23,193 bases of DNA from NCBI GenBank assembly GCA_964527205.1, contig CAZGQG010000029.1:1-23193 (forward strand). Reading direction: 5' to 3'. The position numbers and the translations under genes are program-made. Numbering within the stretch: the first letter of the stretch is position 1; each line of letters begins with the position of its first letter. The stretch is from JARICQ01 sp964527205. GTDB lineage: Bacteria; Bacillota; Clostridia; Tissierellales; Tissierellaceae. Below the pieces are notes generated by a model, which was not told the origin of the DNA, searched no databases, and saw nothing but the letters and a program-made list of their open reading frames with translations. Positions 7,746-15,664 of this stretch are shown piece by piece.

Positions 7746-8747
7746 TTATATAAGTTTTGAAAGAGTATGAACAACTGTAAAAATAAATACAGATGCAAGG
7801 TTTGCAGTGGTATTATCCAGGTCAAATCTTGGAGATACTTCTGCAATATCAAAACTTATGGTCTTTTTAGACCTAAGTATATATTTTAAAAGAATCAGTA
7901 CATTTTCCGGATCAAGACCCAAAGCCTGGGGTGCACTTACTCCCGGTGCAAAGGCTGATGAGAATACATCGGAACAAATAGTTACATATATATGGTCCTG
8001 TTCCTGTATAAAATCATCTAATCTTTCAATCATTGCATAGGAATCCATGCTAATCATATCCTTGGCAAAGATATACTCCACTCCCAGCTTGTCAGCAGTA
8101 TCAAATAAATTCACAGTATTTCCGTGCTTTTGAATACCTATGCAGAAGTAGGAGAAGTCTAAATCATTGGCCTTACTTAAGTCTGCTATTTGCCTAAACA
8201 TGGTACCAGAAGTACCACCCTTAGGATAGGGTCTTAGATCAAAGTGAGCATCAAAATTTACTATACCAATATTTTGCTCCTCTCCCTTATTCATTACATG
8301 GTCTAGAATCCCCTTATAATGACCAAAGGCAATCTCATGACCTCCCCCAAGTAAAATTGGAAACAAATTTAAATTTAAAAGCTTATTAACAGCCTGGGCA
8401 AGGGCATCCTGAGCCTGATCTAAATCTAAGCCCTGACAGGATATATTACCTGCATCAAAGAGTTTAACTTCCTTGGGAAACTGACAAGGAAAATTTGCAA
8501 GTTCTTTTCTAATGCTGCGTGGTCCCTTGGCGGCACCAGTCCTACCCTTATTTAAATTAACTCCCATGTCACATTCAAAACCTAAGAAAGCAAAGCCTAA
8601 TTTGCCTTGAAAAGCTTCTAGCTCTTCATCAGCCAGATCTAAAAACTCTATCCACTGATGCCATCTAAAACTATCAAAATCGCTTTCACTGTCTATTCTA
8701 CCATCCCATAGGGATTGATCTATTACACTATAAGCCTTATTAAACAC
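7746..8747 (-). CDS. hutG: Formimidoylglutamase (arginase/agmatinase superfamily)
   Basis: A 333-residue ureohydrolase-fold enzyme predicted to hydrolyse N-formimidoyl-L-glutamate to glutamate and formamide, the last step of one route of histidine breakdown. The Mn-binding motifs GGGHE (134-138; His137) and NFDAHFDLR (164-172; Asp166, His168, Asp170) are present, as are the formimidoylglutamase-like FRWHQ (27-31), GTSGTMFRQIA (178-188) and FAPGVSAPQA (266-275). The third metal motif, normally S-x-D-x-D, reads TICSD (256-260), so Cys258 replaces the first aspartate while Asp260 is kept. This may be typical of this HutG subgroup. The start is GTG (8747) behind GGAGGG. It lies 72 bases downstream of the tandem PII-like gene and may be co-transcribed with the DUF1538/PII operon. 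Confidence 0.82.
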   Translation of the reverse strand: MFNKAYSVIDQSLWDGRIDSESDFDSFRWHQWIEFLDLADEELEAFQGKLGFAFLGFECDMGVNLNKGRTGAAKGPRSIRKELANFPCQFPKEVKLFDAGNISCQGLDLDQAQDALAQAVNKLLNLNLFPILLGGGHEIAFGHYKGILDHVMNKGEEQNIGIVNFDAHFDLRPYPKGGTSGTMFRQIADLSKANDLDFSYFCIGIQKHGNTVNLFDTADKLGVEYIFAKDMISMDSYAMIERLDDFIQEQDHIYVTICSDVFSSAFAPGVSAPQALGLDPENVLILLKYILRSKKTISFDIAEVSPRFDLDNTTANLASVFIFTVVHTLSKLI

Positions 8748-8819
8748 AAAAATCCCTCCATTATATTATAATAATACACAATATTATATATACCCAATTA
8801 AGATTTTTTTAAAAGCATA

Positions 8820-9485
8820 CTAGCTTTCATAGAGGCCTAGGGTCTTGTTTACATCTAAGACAAAGATAATCCCTGCTCCTGGTTTACAAATATCCAGCTT
8901 ATCTTGAATGGAGTCAACAATTTTTTTGGCTTCCGATTCCTTAGATAGGATAAGGACAATATCCTTTTCCGGCTCGATTTCTATATTAAACAATTTAGCC
9001 TTTTCCTGACTTCCAGAACCCCGGGCATGGATAACTGTACCACCCTTGGAACCAGCTTTTTTAGCGGCCTCCATAACATCATCAGATAATCCCTTGTCTA
9101 CAATAACAAAAATAGCTTCATAATCCATATTTTCCACACCTTTCTTTTCAGTGTCTGATACAATCCTATATTCCTTAGATTTAATAAGCTCCTTTAGGGG
9201 CATAGAAAAAGCAATACCATGATTTGGCTTATCTAAATGCAGTTCCTTTGCTATTTTTTTGAAGAAGTCATCCTCTGATTCTTCTTCTATAACTGTTATA
9301 AATATTTCTTTTCTTATTTCTACCAGTCCTAAGATATTTAAGAGATCATTTTTAACTGTACCCTTTCCTAAGAAGACAATCCCACCTATAGCTCCAGCCT
9401 TTCTAGCTAGTTTCAGTGCCTTGCTACCCTTTCCAAAATCTACAATGGTGCAAAAAAGCATGAGATTATTTATAATTAGATCCAT
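8820..9485 (-). CDS. Tandem (two-domain) PII-like regulatory protein
   Basis: A 221-residue protein made of two PII/GlnB-like ferredoxin-fold domains in tandem. Domain 1 spans about 6-100 and domain 2 about 121-219, joined by a short linker. Each shows beta strand, helix with a (K/R)KAG end, a G-x-G turn, and a B-loop-like segment (KPNHG at 86-90, KPGAG at 201-205). The T-loop positions (about 40-47 and 155-162) are much shorter than in GlnB, and no uridylylation tyrosine is seen. It should bind a small effector, perhaps a nucleotide, and gate the adjacent membrane protein. The RBS AAGGAGGT lies inside the last codons of the DUF1538 gene, only 3 bases separate the genes, and so the two are coupled. 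Effector and target are inferred. Confidence 0.78.
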   Translation of the reverse strand: MDLIINNLMLFCTIVDFGKGSKALKLARKAGAIGGIVFLGKGTVKNDLLNILGLVEIRKEIFITVIEEESEDDFFKKIAKELHLDKPNHGIAFSMPLKELIKSKEYRIVSDTEKKGVENMDYEAIFVIVDKGLSDDVMEAAKKAGSKGGTVIHARGSGSQEKAKLFNIEIEPEKDIVLILSKESEAKKIVDSIQDKLDICKPGAGIIFVLDVNKTLGLYES

Positions 9486-9488
9486 AAA

Positions 9489-10961
9489 TTATCCTACCTC
9501 CTTAGAAGTTTTTATTTTGAATATGAGTCCAAGAATCTGAATAGCTACTAGAGGCATCATTGCTACCATGGCAATTACACCAAAACCATCAATCAAGACA
9601 TCAGCACTAGGAATTATAGTAGCTGCTCCCTGGGCAAAGGCCAATACAAAGGTAGCTGTCATAGGGCCAGATGCCACACCCCCAGAATCATAGGCTATAC
9701 CCACAAATATGGGAGGTACCCTATAACTAAGGAAGGCTGCTAAGCCAAATCCAGGTAGTAAGAAATGCCAAAGTTTTAAGCTAGGTATCATGATCCTTAG
9801 CATAGAAAGAGAAACCGCCAGGGCAATACCTATGGAAAGTGTAACAAGTATTATATTCTTTTTAATATGTCCTGCAGTAACCTCTTCAACTTGTTCTGTA
9901 AGGATATAGACTGCAGGTTCAGCAAGTACAACTACCATACCTAATAAAAAGCCAATCAGGGGCAGGAGCCAAATGTGTTCAGAGCTGGCTATACCTATGC
10001 CAACAACCCTACCTACCTCCATAAACCCAGCATTAACACCAACTAAAAACAGGGTAAGACCTATATAGGTATAGGCCAGGCCCTTTAAAATCAAGCTTTT
10101 ATTCCTTCTATTTAAGTGAAATCTAAAGTGATCAAATAAAAGAAATAATACAAGTATAGGTATTAGGGTGATTAGGATTTCCTTTAATAGTATTGGAAAC
10201 ATCTTTAAATATGGACCTATTATTCCTACATTAGGGACAAAGGCAGCAACTTCACCTTTTACATTGCTAATCCTTGCTAGTATGCTCATAAGCATTACAG
10301 CAAAAATAGGTCCTGCAGAAGCCAGTCCTACCATTCCAAAGCTGTCTTCCTCCGAGGTTTTTCCACCCTTAAGCTGAGATACTCCATAGCCTAGGGCAAG
10401 TATAAAGGGTGTGGTCATAGCCCCTGTAGTTGCACCGGATGCATCTACTGATATGGCCAAGAACTCCTCTGAAACAATAAGTCCTAGGATAAATATTATA
10501 AAGTAGGTGATTGTAAATATTTTGTTTAGGGGCTTGCCATAGAGAATTCTTAGTAGTCCTATGGCTACCATTATTCCAACTCCTATAGATACAAAAACTA
10601 AGATCATTCCACTGGAGATAATGCCTCCAGAGGCTAGATTAACTTGGTCTGCTAATATTTTCAAATCAGGTTCAGCTATGGTTATAAAAAACCCTAGAAT
10701 AAAGCCTAGTAGGCCTACAGCATAAGTTTTATTTGTCCTGGCAATGGTTTCACCCATAAGATTACCAATAGGCCCAATACCAATATGGGCTCCAAATAAA
10801 AATATTCCAAGGCCTAGGACCACAAAAATAGCACCTAGAAGAAACCTAGAAAGCATTTCAATTTCCAGGGGAACCAGGGTAAAATGTAAAAATATAACTA
10901 ATATAGTAATAGGAAGCACAGAATAGCTTACTTCTTTTAATTTTTCTAAGAGGATATTCAT
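9489..10961 (-). CDS. DUF1538 membrane protein with two repeats (putative transporter)
   Basis: A 490-residue polytopic membrane protein of the DUF1538 family with two homologous halves. Half 1 carries AEPDLKILADQV (96-107), VDASGATTGAMTTPF (172-186) and DSFGMVGLAS (206-215). Half 2 carries AEPAVYILTEQV (347-358), YDSGGVASGPMTATF (424-438) and DGFGVIAMVA (458-467). The repeated acidic and Ser/Thr/Gly-rich motifs in predicted helices look like ion or substrate sites. The frame is open to 11033, but the ATG at 10961 is preferred because AAAGGAGGGA precedes it and the longer start would lie upstream of the predicted promoter. It is followed at once by a two-domain PII-like gene. The family has no established function that I know; transport is inferred from topology and the PII partner. 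Confidence 0.82.
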   Translation of the reverse strand: MNILLEKLKEVSYSVLPITILVIFLHFTLVPLEIEMLSRFLLGAIFVVLGLGIFLFGAHIGIGPIGNLMGETIARTNKTYAVGLLGFILGFFITIAEPDLKILADQVNLASGGIISSGMILVFVSIGVGIMVAIGLLRILYGKPLNKIFTITYFIIFILGLIVSEEFLAISVDASGATTGAMTTPFILALGYGVSQLKGGKTSEEDSFGMVGLASAGPIFAVMLMSILARISNVKGEVAAFVPNVGIIGPYLKMFPILLKEILITLIPILVLFLLFDHFRFHLNRRNKSLILKGLAYTYIGLTLFLVGVNAGFMEVGRVVGIGIASSEHIWLLPLIGFLLGMVVVLAEPAVYILTEQVEEVTAGHIKKNIILVTLSIGIALAVSLSMLRIMIPSLKLWHFLLPGFGLAAFLSYRVPPIFVGIAYDSGGVASGPMTATFVLAFAQGAATIIPSADVLIDGFGVIAMVAMMPLVAIQILGLIFKIKTSKEVG

Positions 10962-10983
10962 CCATATCCCTCCTTTAGTTTTT

Positions 10984-10992
10984 ATTATAACA
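10984..10992 (-). promoter_or_regulatory. Extended -10 promoter of the two-repeat DUF1538 / two-domain PII unit
   Basis: On the minus strand this reads TGTTATAAT, a perfect TG-N-TATAAT extended -10, lying between the upstream terminator and the AAAGGAGGGA ribosome binding site. No convincing -35 was seen, which extended -10 promoters tolerate. Confidence 0.5.
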
Positions 10993-11021
10993 TAAGATAG
11001 GTATTTATAAGGAAAATATAT

Positions 11022-11058
11022 AAAAAAAGACAAGTTCAGAACTTTAAGTCTGAGCTTG
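11022..11058 (-). terminator. Rho-independent terminator between the two DUF1538/PII modules
   Basis: A 10-bp stem (11031-11040 with 11049-11058, one G-U pair) with an 8-base loop is followed on the minus strand by TC and seven Ts (11022-11028). It lies just past the stop of the single-domain PII gene, so the two modules form separate or only partly coupled transcripts. Confidence 0.8.
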
Positions 11059-11066
11059 CCCTAATT

Positions 11067-11399
11067 TTATTCAATATCTTCAAATTCAATTCTATGATGT
11101 AAGCCAATGAGACTATCAATAGCCAGGGTAAATATAATTCCCATGCCAGGCTCCTTTAACTTTCCAGCTATGATCATTGACTTCATAATATCCTTTAATT
11201 TGTTTTTTTCACTTAAGATTAAGATTACTTCCTTTGAGGCCTCTATATTTACTTTAAGAAACTTTTTTACTTCTGATTCCCCGGTTCCTCTTCCATAGAA
11301 AATAGTAGCGCCGCTAGCTCCTGCTTTTTTTGCAGCCTCAACAATTTTGTCTGCTTTTCCTCTTTCAACGATTGCTACAATACATTTTATATCTAACAA
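11067..11399 (-). CDS. Single-domain PII-like regulatory protein
   Basis: A 110-residue PII/GlnB-like protein. It has the first strand (KCIVAIVERG, 5-14), a helix ending KKAGASGATI (24-33), a GRGTG turn (37-41), the third strand (EVILIL, 57-62) and a B-loop-like KEPGMG (82-87) followed by IIFTL. The T-loop between about residues 37 and 47 is roughly ten residues shorter than in GlnB and lacks the modified tyrosine, so it is a PII-like sensor rather than a classical nitrogen regulator. The start is TTG at 11399 behind AAAGGGTGA, 11 bases after the DUF1538 stop. It is closely similar to domain 2 of the tandem protein (8820-9485). The predicted job is to regulate the membrane protein encoded upstream. 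Confidence 0.8.
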   Translation of the reverse strand: MLDIKCIVAIVERGKADKIVEAAKKAGASGATIFYGRGTGESEVKKFLKVNIEASKEVILILSEKNKLKDIMKSMIIAGKLKEPGMGIIFTLAIDSLIGLHHRIEFEDIE

Positions 11400-11410
11400 A
11401 GAATCACCCT

Positions 11411-12112
11411 TTATAATTTAGTTAATATCCCAAGTATCAAGACTGATACCATTGCACCAACAGATGTTAAGCCTATTATTCCAAAACCAGAGAGCAAGGG
11501 GTCTACTCCCTCTATAATACTGGCTAGCCCAACGGCTATGGCCATATTAAGGGGTATATTTACAGGACCTGTAGTTGCACTTGCTGAGTCCATGGCAATA
11601 GATACGTAAGGTTCTGGTGTAAAGAATATTAGAATAACAACTAATACAAGCAGTGGAATGATTATCTTTATATATGGGACATTAGATATGATCTTATACA
11701 GTCCAATACTCATTCCTAGGCCAAAGCCTGCAGCTACTCCGTGGATAAGCACCTTGTTATTTATGGCTCCAACGGATATTTCTTCAACTTCTAGGGCTAG
11801 GGTCCTAAGTGCTGGTTCAACTAGGGTTCCAAAGTAGCCAATGATAAAGCCTAGTAGAATAATAACCCATCTCCTATCCAATACATGGAGATTTTTACCA
11901 ACGGAACTTCCCAGTGGAATTAAGCTCATCCCTGTACCCATTAAAAACAAATGTAGGCCAAGGGTTGCAAATACAATTCCCGTGCTAAATCTTCTTACAT
12001 TTTCTATGGGTTTTTTCAAGATTACAATCTGGAAAAAAATCAATATAAAAGTCAATGGAATTATGCCTTTTGCAGTGTCCCATAGGGGGGAAAGTGTTTC
12101 AAGTAGTTTCAA
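11411..12112 (-). CDS. DUF1538 membrane protein with a single repeat (putative transporter)
   Basis: A 233-residue polytopic membrane protein equal to one half of the 490-residue DUF1538 protein downstream. The same signature motifs occur in order: VEPALRTLALEV (98-109), MDSASATTGPVNIPL (174-188) and SGFGIIGLTS (208-217). The frame extends to an ATG at 12157, but that ATG lies upstream of the predicted transcription start. The TTG at 12112 is preferred because AGAGG stands 8 bases before it; a GTG at 12121 lacks a proper RBS. It heads the module with the single-domain PII-like gene. It may form homodimers equivalent to the fused protein. Function is inferred. Confidence 0.78.
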   Translation of the reverse strand: MKLLETLSPLWDTAKGIIPLTFILIFFQIVILKKPIENVRRFSTGIVFATLGLHLFLMGTGMSLIPLGSSVGKNLHVLDRRWVIILLGFIIGYFGTLVEPALRTLALEVEEISVGAINNKVLIHGVAAGFGLGMSIGLYKIISNVPYIKIIIPLLVLVVILIFFTPEPYVSIAMDSASATTGPVNIPLNMAIAVGLASIIEGVDPLLSGFGIIGLTSVGAMVSVLILGILTKL

Positions 12113-12145
12113 AAAATTCACCTCTATTCTATTGTCGTTATATAT

Positions 12146-12174
12146 ATTATAGTACATATAAATATATTATACAA
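12146..12174 (-). promoter_or_regulatory. Promoter of the single-repeat DUF1538/PII module
   Basis: On the minus strand, TTGTAT (12174-12169) and TATAAT (12151-12146) are separated by 17 bases. The resulting start site near 12139 falls inside the longest open frame, which supports the downstream TTG start at 12112. Confidence 0.6.
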
Positions 12175-12263
12175 GAATCATATGTCTTTTAAAACTAATA
12201 TTTATGTGATATTATTAAGTTTAAAACAATAATAAAGATTTTTATAAAAGAGGAAGTGAAAAA

Positions 12264-12845
12264 GTGAAGAGAGAAAGCATAAAAAACTATGTTAAAAATA
12301 GTCCAGTAAATTCTATGTTTTTAGGAATTATAGTGATTTACTTTATCATTATGACCCTAGCCGGTGGGACTACTGATACAGAAGTATTATTAAGATTTGG
12401 AGCCTTTGCACCTCCTTTTGTCTTAGAATTCAATCAGTATTATAGATTTATTACATCCATATTTATTCACATAGGTTTTACCCATCTACTTTTTAATGGA
12501 TATGCACTTTATATATTTGGAACTCAAATAGAAAGACTAATGGGGCCTAAAAGATACCTACTCTTCTTTCTAATTACAGGAGTTGGAGGCAATCTAGCCA
12601 CTTATTTCTTTAATTTTGTCTCCATATCAGCAGGAGCATCAGGAAGTCTCTTTGGACTTCTAGGAGCTTTTTTCTATATTATTATATATCATAAAAACAT
12701 GATGACAAGGGAAGGGAAAAATGGGATTTTAAGATTATTAGCTATAAATCTTATAATAACTGTAATAGTGCCTAATATAAGTGTAACAGCTCATTTAGGT
12801 GGATTTGCTATAGGATTTCTTGCATCATATATTTTTATTAAATAA
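12264..12845 (+). CDS. Rhomboid family intramembrane serine protease
   Basis: A 193-residue six-helix rhomboid. The catalytic serine is in GASG (124-127; Ser126) and the histidine partner is His177 in AHLGGFAIGF. The oxyanion-side motif HIGFTHLLFNGYALYIFG (His69, His74, Asn78) and the L1-loop region before it are also present. It should cleave transmembrane segments of membrane proteins within the lipid bilayer. Its length is that of the minimal bacterial six-TM form. The start is GTG (12264) with AGAGGAAG upstream. It is divergent from the DUF1538 operon and first in a run of five closely spaced plus-strand genes (34-base gap to the HD gene). Its natural substrate is unknown. Confidence 0.9.
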   Translation: MKRESIKNYVKNSPVNSMFLGIIVIYFIIMTLAGGTTDTEVLLRFGAFAPPFVLEFNQYYRFITSIFIHIGFTHLLFNGYALYIFGTQIERLMGPKRYLLFFLITGVGGNLATYFFNFVSISAGASGSLFGLLGAFFYIIIYHKNMMTREGKNGILRLLAINLIITVIVPNISVTAHLGGFAIGFLASYIFIK

Positions 12846-12879
12846 GCTTATAGATTATAGAATTGTGGGAGATGATTAA

Positions 12880-13419
12880 ATGATAATAGATATATTTGCC
12901 AAACATAGAAAAGATATAAGAGAAGACTTATTTTTTGAACCACAGGGAATCCATGGAGTTAGCCATGCAGAAAGAGTTCTTTTTTTGGCCCTTAATATAG
13001 CTAAGAATGAAGATTACAGTAGATCAGACATGGAGCTTCTTATAGCAGCAGCTAAATATCACGATATAGGTAGAACTCATAATGGTGTATGCCTGGTTCA
13101 TGGGCTTTATAGCAATAGGAAAATTGACAAAATGAATTTGTTAGAAGATTTTTCTGAGAAAGATAGGGCCTTAATAAAATACATTATACACAATCACTGT
13201 GTAGATGATAGAGATAAGCTGAAAACCATAGAAAATTATCAGATAAGAGACCAGGAAAGAGCAGTAAGGCTCCTAAATGCCTTTAAAGATTCAGATGGGC
13301 TGGATAGGGTAAGAATAAGAGACTTAGATACTAATTATCTAAGGATAGATTCATCTAAGAAATTGGTTCCCCTAGCAGAAAGAATATTCAAAGAGGGAAT
13401 CTTAATAGATAAAAATTAG
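12880..13419 (+). CDS. HD-domain phosphohydrolase family protein
   Basis: A 179-residue single HD-domain protein. The metal-binding pattern is His29 (VSHAERV), His61-Asp62 (KYHDIGR), the HNHC segment (104-107) and an aspartate in the DSDGLDRVR segment near the C-terminal third. Such proteins are metal-dependent phosphohydrolases acting on nucleotides or related phosphoesters. There is no extra domain or membrane segment. The RBS is GGGAG before the ATG. It sits between the rhomboid and hydrolase genes with gaps of 34 and 29 bases, so co-transcription is likely. The substrate cannot be assigned. Confidence 0.8.
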   Translation: MIIDIFAKHRKDIREDLFFEPQGIHGVSHAERVLFLALNIAKNEDYSRSDMELLIAAAKYHDIGRTHNGVCLVHGLYSNRKIDKMNLLEDFSEKDRALIKYIIHNHCVDDRDKLKTIENYQIRDQERAVRLLNAFKDSDGLDRVRIRDLDTNYLRIDSSKKLVPLAERIFKEGILIDKN

Positions 13420-13448
13420 ATGAAAATCATTTAGAAAGCAGGAAAGAA

Positions 13449-14369
13449 ATGAGAAATATAAGGAAAAGAATTGCCAGGCTTTTATCAAAACCACATATAG
13501 ATCTAAAGGAGAACTATGAAATTTATAGAAAGATTCTTAGTTTTTTCAAGGCGCCTATAAAAAAGGATTACAATACCTTAGATCATAGGATAATGATAGA
13601 GGGAAGAGAGATACCAGTAAGACTTTTCCTACCAGATGATAGAGATATAGAGGGACTCCTTATTTTCTTTCATGGAGGCGGCTGGGTTACAGGAGACATT
13701 GATAGCTATACCAATGTATGTAGGAATATGGCTAATCAAACCAAACACACTGTAATATCAGTTGACTATAGACTAGCACCAGAAAATCCCTTTCCCAAGG
13801 GTTTAGAAGATTGCTATTATGTGACCCAGGAAATATTTGAAAAGCGGGGGATATTAAATGTTCAGTCGGATAATATTAGCCTGATAGGAGATAGTGCAGG
13901 AGGAAACTTAGCGGCAGCAGTATCTTTAATGGCAAGAGACAGGGGCGGATTCTCTCCTAAAAAACAAATATTAATCTATCCTGCTACAAACTATGATCAT
14001 GGAGAGAATTCTCCCTTTCCATCTGTTAGGGAAAATGGAACAGACTATATAATGACCTCACAAATGATACAGGATTATTTAGATCTCTATGTAAAAAATG
14101 AAGAGGATAAATTAAACCCCTATGTTGCACCTATCCTATCTGAAGATTTAAGCAAGCAGCCTGAAACCCTAATCATTACAGCGGAATTTGATCCACTAAG
14201 AGACGAGGGTGAAGCTTACGGGGAGAAATTAAGAGAATTTGGAAACAAGGTAAAAATTCACAGAGTGGATGATACAATTCATGGCTTCTTTTCATCCCTA
14301 AGAAACACAGCATATATTGCAGAAGCATATGAAAAAATCAATGAATTTCTATTAGATAAGGAAGATTAG
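13449..14369 (+). CDS. Alpha/beta hydrolase, hormone-sensitive-lipase (HSL) type esterase
   Basis: A 306-residue alpha/beta-hydrolase. The oxyanion-hole motif HGGG is at 75-78. The nucleophile serine is in GDSAGG (147-152; Ser149). The other triad residues are Asp248 (EFDPLRDEG) and His278 (IHGFF). The layout matches the HSL/bacterial esterase family, which cleaves short- or medium-chain esters. No signal peptide is seen, so it should be cytoplasmic. The RBS AGGAAAG precedes the ATG. The acyltransferase gene starts 10 bases after its stop, and the DUF6320 gene follows. This suggests a three-gene unit that makes and breaks an ester or acyl bond. The true substrate is unknown. Confidence 0.88.
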   Translation: MRNIRKRIARLLSKPHIDLKENYEIYRKILSFFKAPIKKDYNTLDHRIMIEGREIPVRLFLPDDRDIEGLLIFFHGGGWVTGDIDSYTNVCRNMANQTKHTVISVDYRLAPENPFPKGLEDCYYVTQEIFEKRGILNVQSDNISLIGDSAGGNLAAAVSLMARDRGGFSPKKQILIYPATNYDHGENSPFPSVRENGTDYIMTSQMIQDYLDLYVKNEEDKLNPYVAPILSEDLSKQPETLIITAEFDPLRDEGEAYGEKLREFGNKVKIHRVDDTIHGFFSSLRNTAYIAEAYEKINEFLLDKED

Positions 14370-14379
14370 TGGTGATAAT

Positions 14380-15648
14380 ATGAAGGCGAAAGAAAAAATA
14401 GAATGGATAAGGCTGGACAATGCATCAAAGATATTTCCAGCCACCTCCAGCAATAAGGACACTAAGGTATATAGGTTATCTGCAGAACTTGTGGAAGATG
14501 TGGATCCTCAAAGCCTGCAAAAGGCCTTGGATCTAACAATAGATAGCTTTCCCATATATAGGTCTGTTCTTAGGAGAGGCTTTTTTTGGTATTATTTGGA
14601 GATAAGTGATCTAGAAGCTAAGGTTGAGAAAGAAAAGACCTATCCCTGCGCTCCTATCTATATAAAGGGTATGAAAAACTTACTCTTTAGATTGAGTTAC
14701 TACAAGAAAAGAATAAATCTTGAAATATTTCATGCCCTATCAGATGGAGCAGGAGCCATATGGTTTATGGAAACTTTAATCTACCATTATATGACCATAA
14801 ATTACAAGGGGAAACTTGGAGATCAAATCCCAGAACTTGAATACGGGGCTTCCATAAGTCAAAAGATGGATGATAGCTTTGGAAAGAACTACCTTCCAGC
14901 TTCAGAAAAGACCAATAACAAAAGGGTGAAATATAGAAGAGCCTATAAGATAAAAGGCAAGAAAATTGATGAAAATAGAATGAAGATTATAGAAGGAGCA
15001 ATGTCAGTAAAGAGATTGTTAGAGCTTTCAAAAGAATATGGAAGCAGTCTTACTGTATTTTTAACCTCCCTCCTCCTATATTCAATTTACTTAGATATGC
15101 CAATAAAGAAAAGAAAAAAACCAGTAGTTCTTTCTGTGCCTATAAATTTAAGAGGCTACTATAATTCTTCCACAGCTAGAAACTTTTTTACAACAATGAA
15201 TATAAGCTATGATTTTAACAAGAGAAGTGATGAATTTGAGGATATCATAGCCTATGTGGATAAGGAATTTAAAGAGAACCTAACCAAGGAGAACATAAGC
15301 TTAAAACTTGCCAGATTTATGAGTCTGGAAAGTAATCCCTTGGCTAGGGTAATTCCACTCTCCCTAAAGGATTTATTTATGAAGATAGGAGATAAGATCA
15401 ATGATAGCAAACTTAGCTCCTCTATTTCGAATGTAGGAAAGATCAATGCTCATAGAGAGTATGAAGATTATATCAAGCAGTTTAGCCTATCTGTAAGTGC
15501 AAGGGCACCTAAGATAACATTTTGTTCATATTTAGATAGGATGCTTATAACCTTTACATCACCCTATGAGGAAACGGACATACAGAGGATATTCTTTCAA
15601 TTTCTGGCAAGCAAGGATATAGAGGTAGAAATCACATCAAATATGTAG
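14380..15648 (+). CDS. Condensation-domain-like (PapA / alcohol acetyltransferase-type) acyltransferase
   Basis: A 422-residue stand-alone protein with the fold signature of chloramphenicol-acetyltransferase/NRPS condensation enzymes. The active-site HxxxDG motif is HALSDG (118-123). The C-terminal half holds a VLSVPINLRGYY segment (about 248-259), like the DFG-like/solvent-channel region of these enzymes, and a short SSSISNVGKI stretch (about 346-355). Such enzymes transfer an acyl group from an acyl-thioester to an alcohol or amine. There are no carrier or adenylation domains and no NRPS gene nearby. The RBS is GGTGAT; it starts 10 bases after the esterase gene and ends 16 bases before the DUF6320 gene. 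Donor and acceptor are unknown. Confidence 0.72.
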   Translation: MKAKEKIEWIRLDNASKIFPATSSNKDTKVYRLSAELVEDVDPQSLQKALDLTIDSFPIYRSVLRRGFFWYYLEISDLEAKVEKEKTYPCAPIYIKGMKNLLFRLSYYKKRINLEIFHALSDGAGAIWFMETLIYHYMTINYKGKLGDQIPELEYGASISQKMDDSFGKNYLPASEKTNNKRVKYRRAYKIKGKKIDENRMKIIEGAMSVKRLLELSKEYGSSLTVFLTSLLLYSIYLDMPIKKRKKPVVLSVPINLRGYYNSSTARNFFTTMNISYDFNKRSDEFEDIIAYVDKEFKENLTKENISLKLARFMSLESNPLARVIPLSLKDLFMKIGDKINDSKLSSSISNVGKINAHREYEDYIKQFSLSVSARAPKITFCSYLDRMLITFTSPYEETDIQRIFFQFLASKDIEVEITSNM

Positions 15649-15664
15649 AAAAGAGGTAAGCAAT

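Noticed and set aside
10962..11033. Extended N-terminus of the two-repeat DUF1538 protein starting at 11033.
   Set aside because: The extra codons overlap the upstream terminator and the extended -10 promoter, while a strong RBS stands before the ATG at 10961.
11841..12152. A 103-codon plus-strand frame over the 5' part of the single-repeat DUF1538 gene.
   Set aside because: It is antisense to a conserved membrane protein and extends into its promoter; no RBS or homology was seen.
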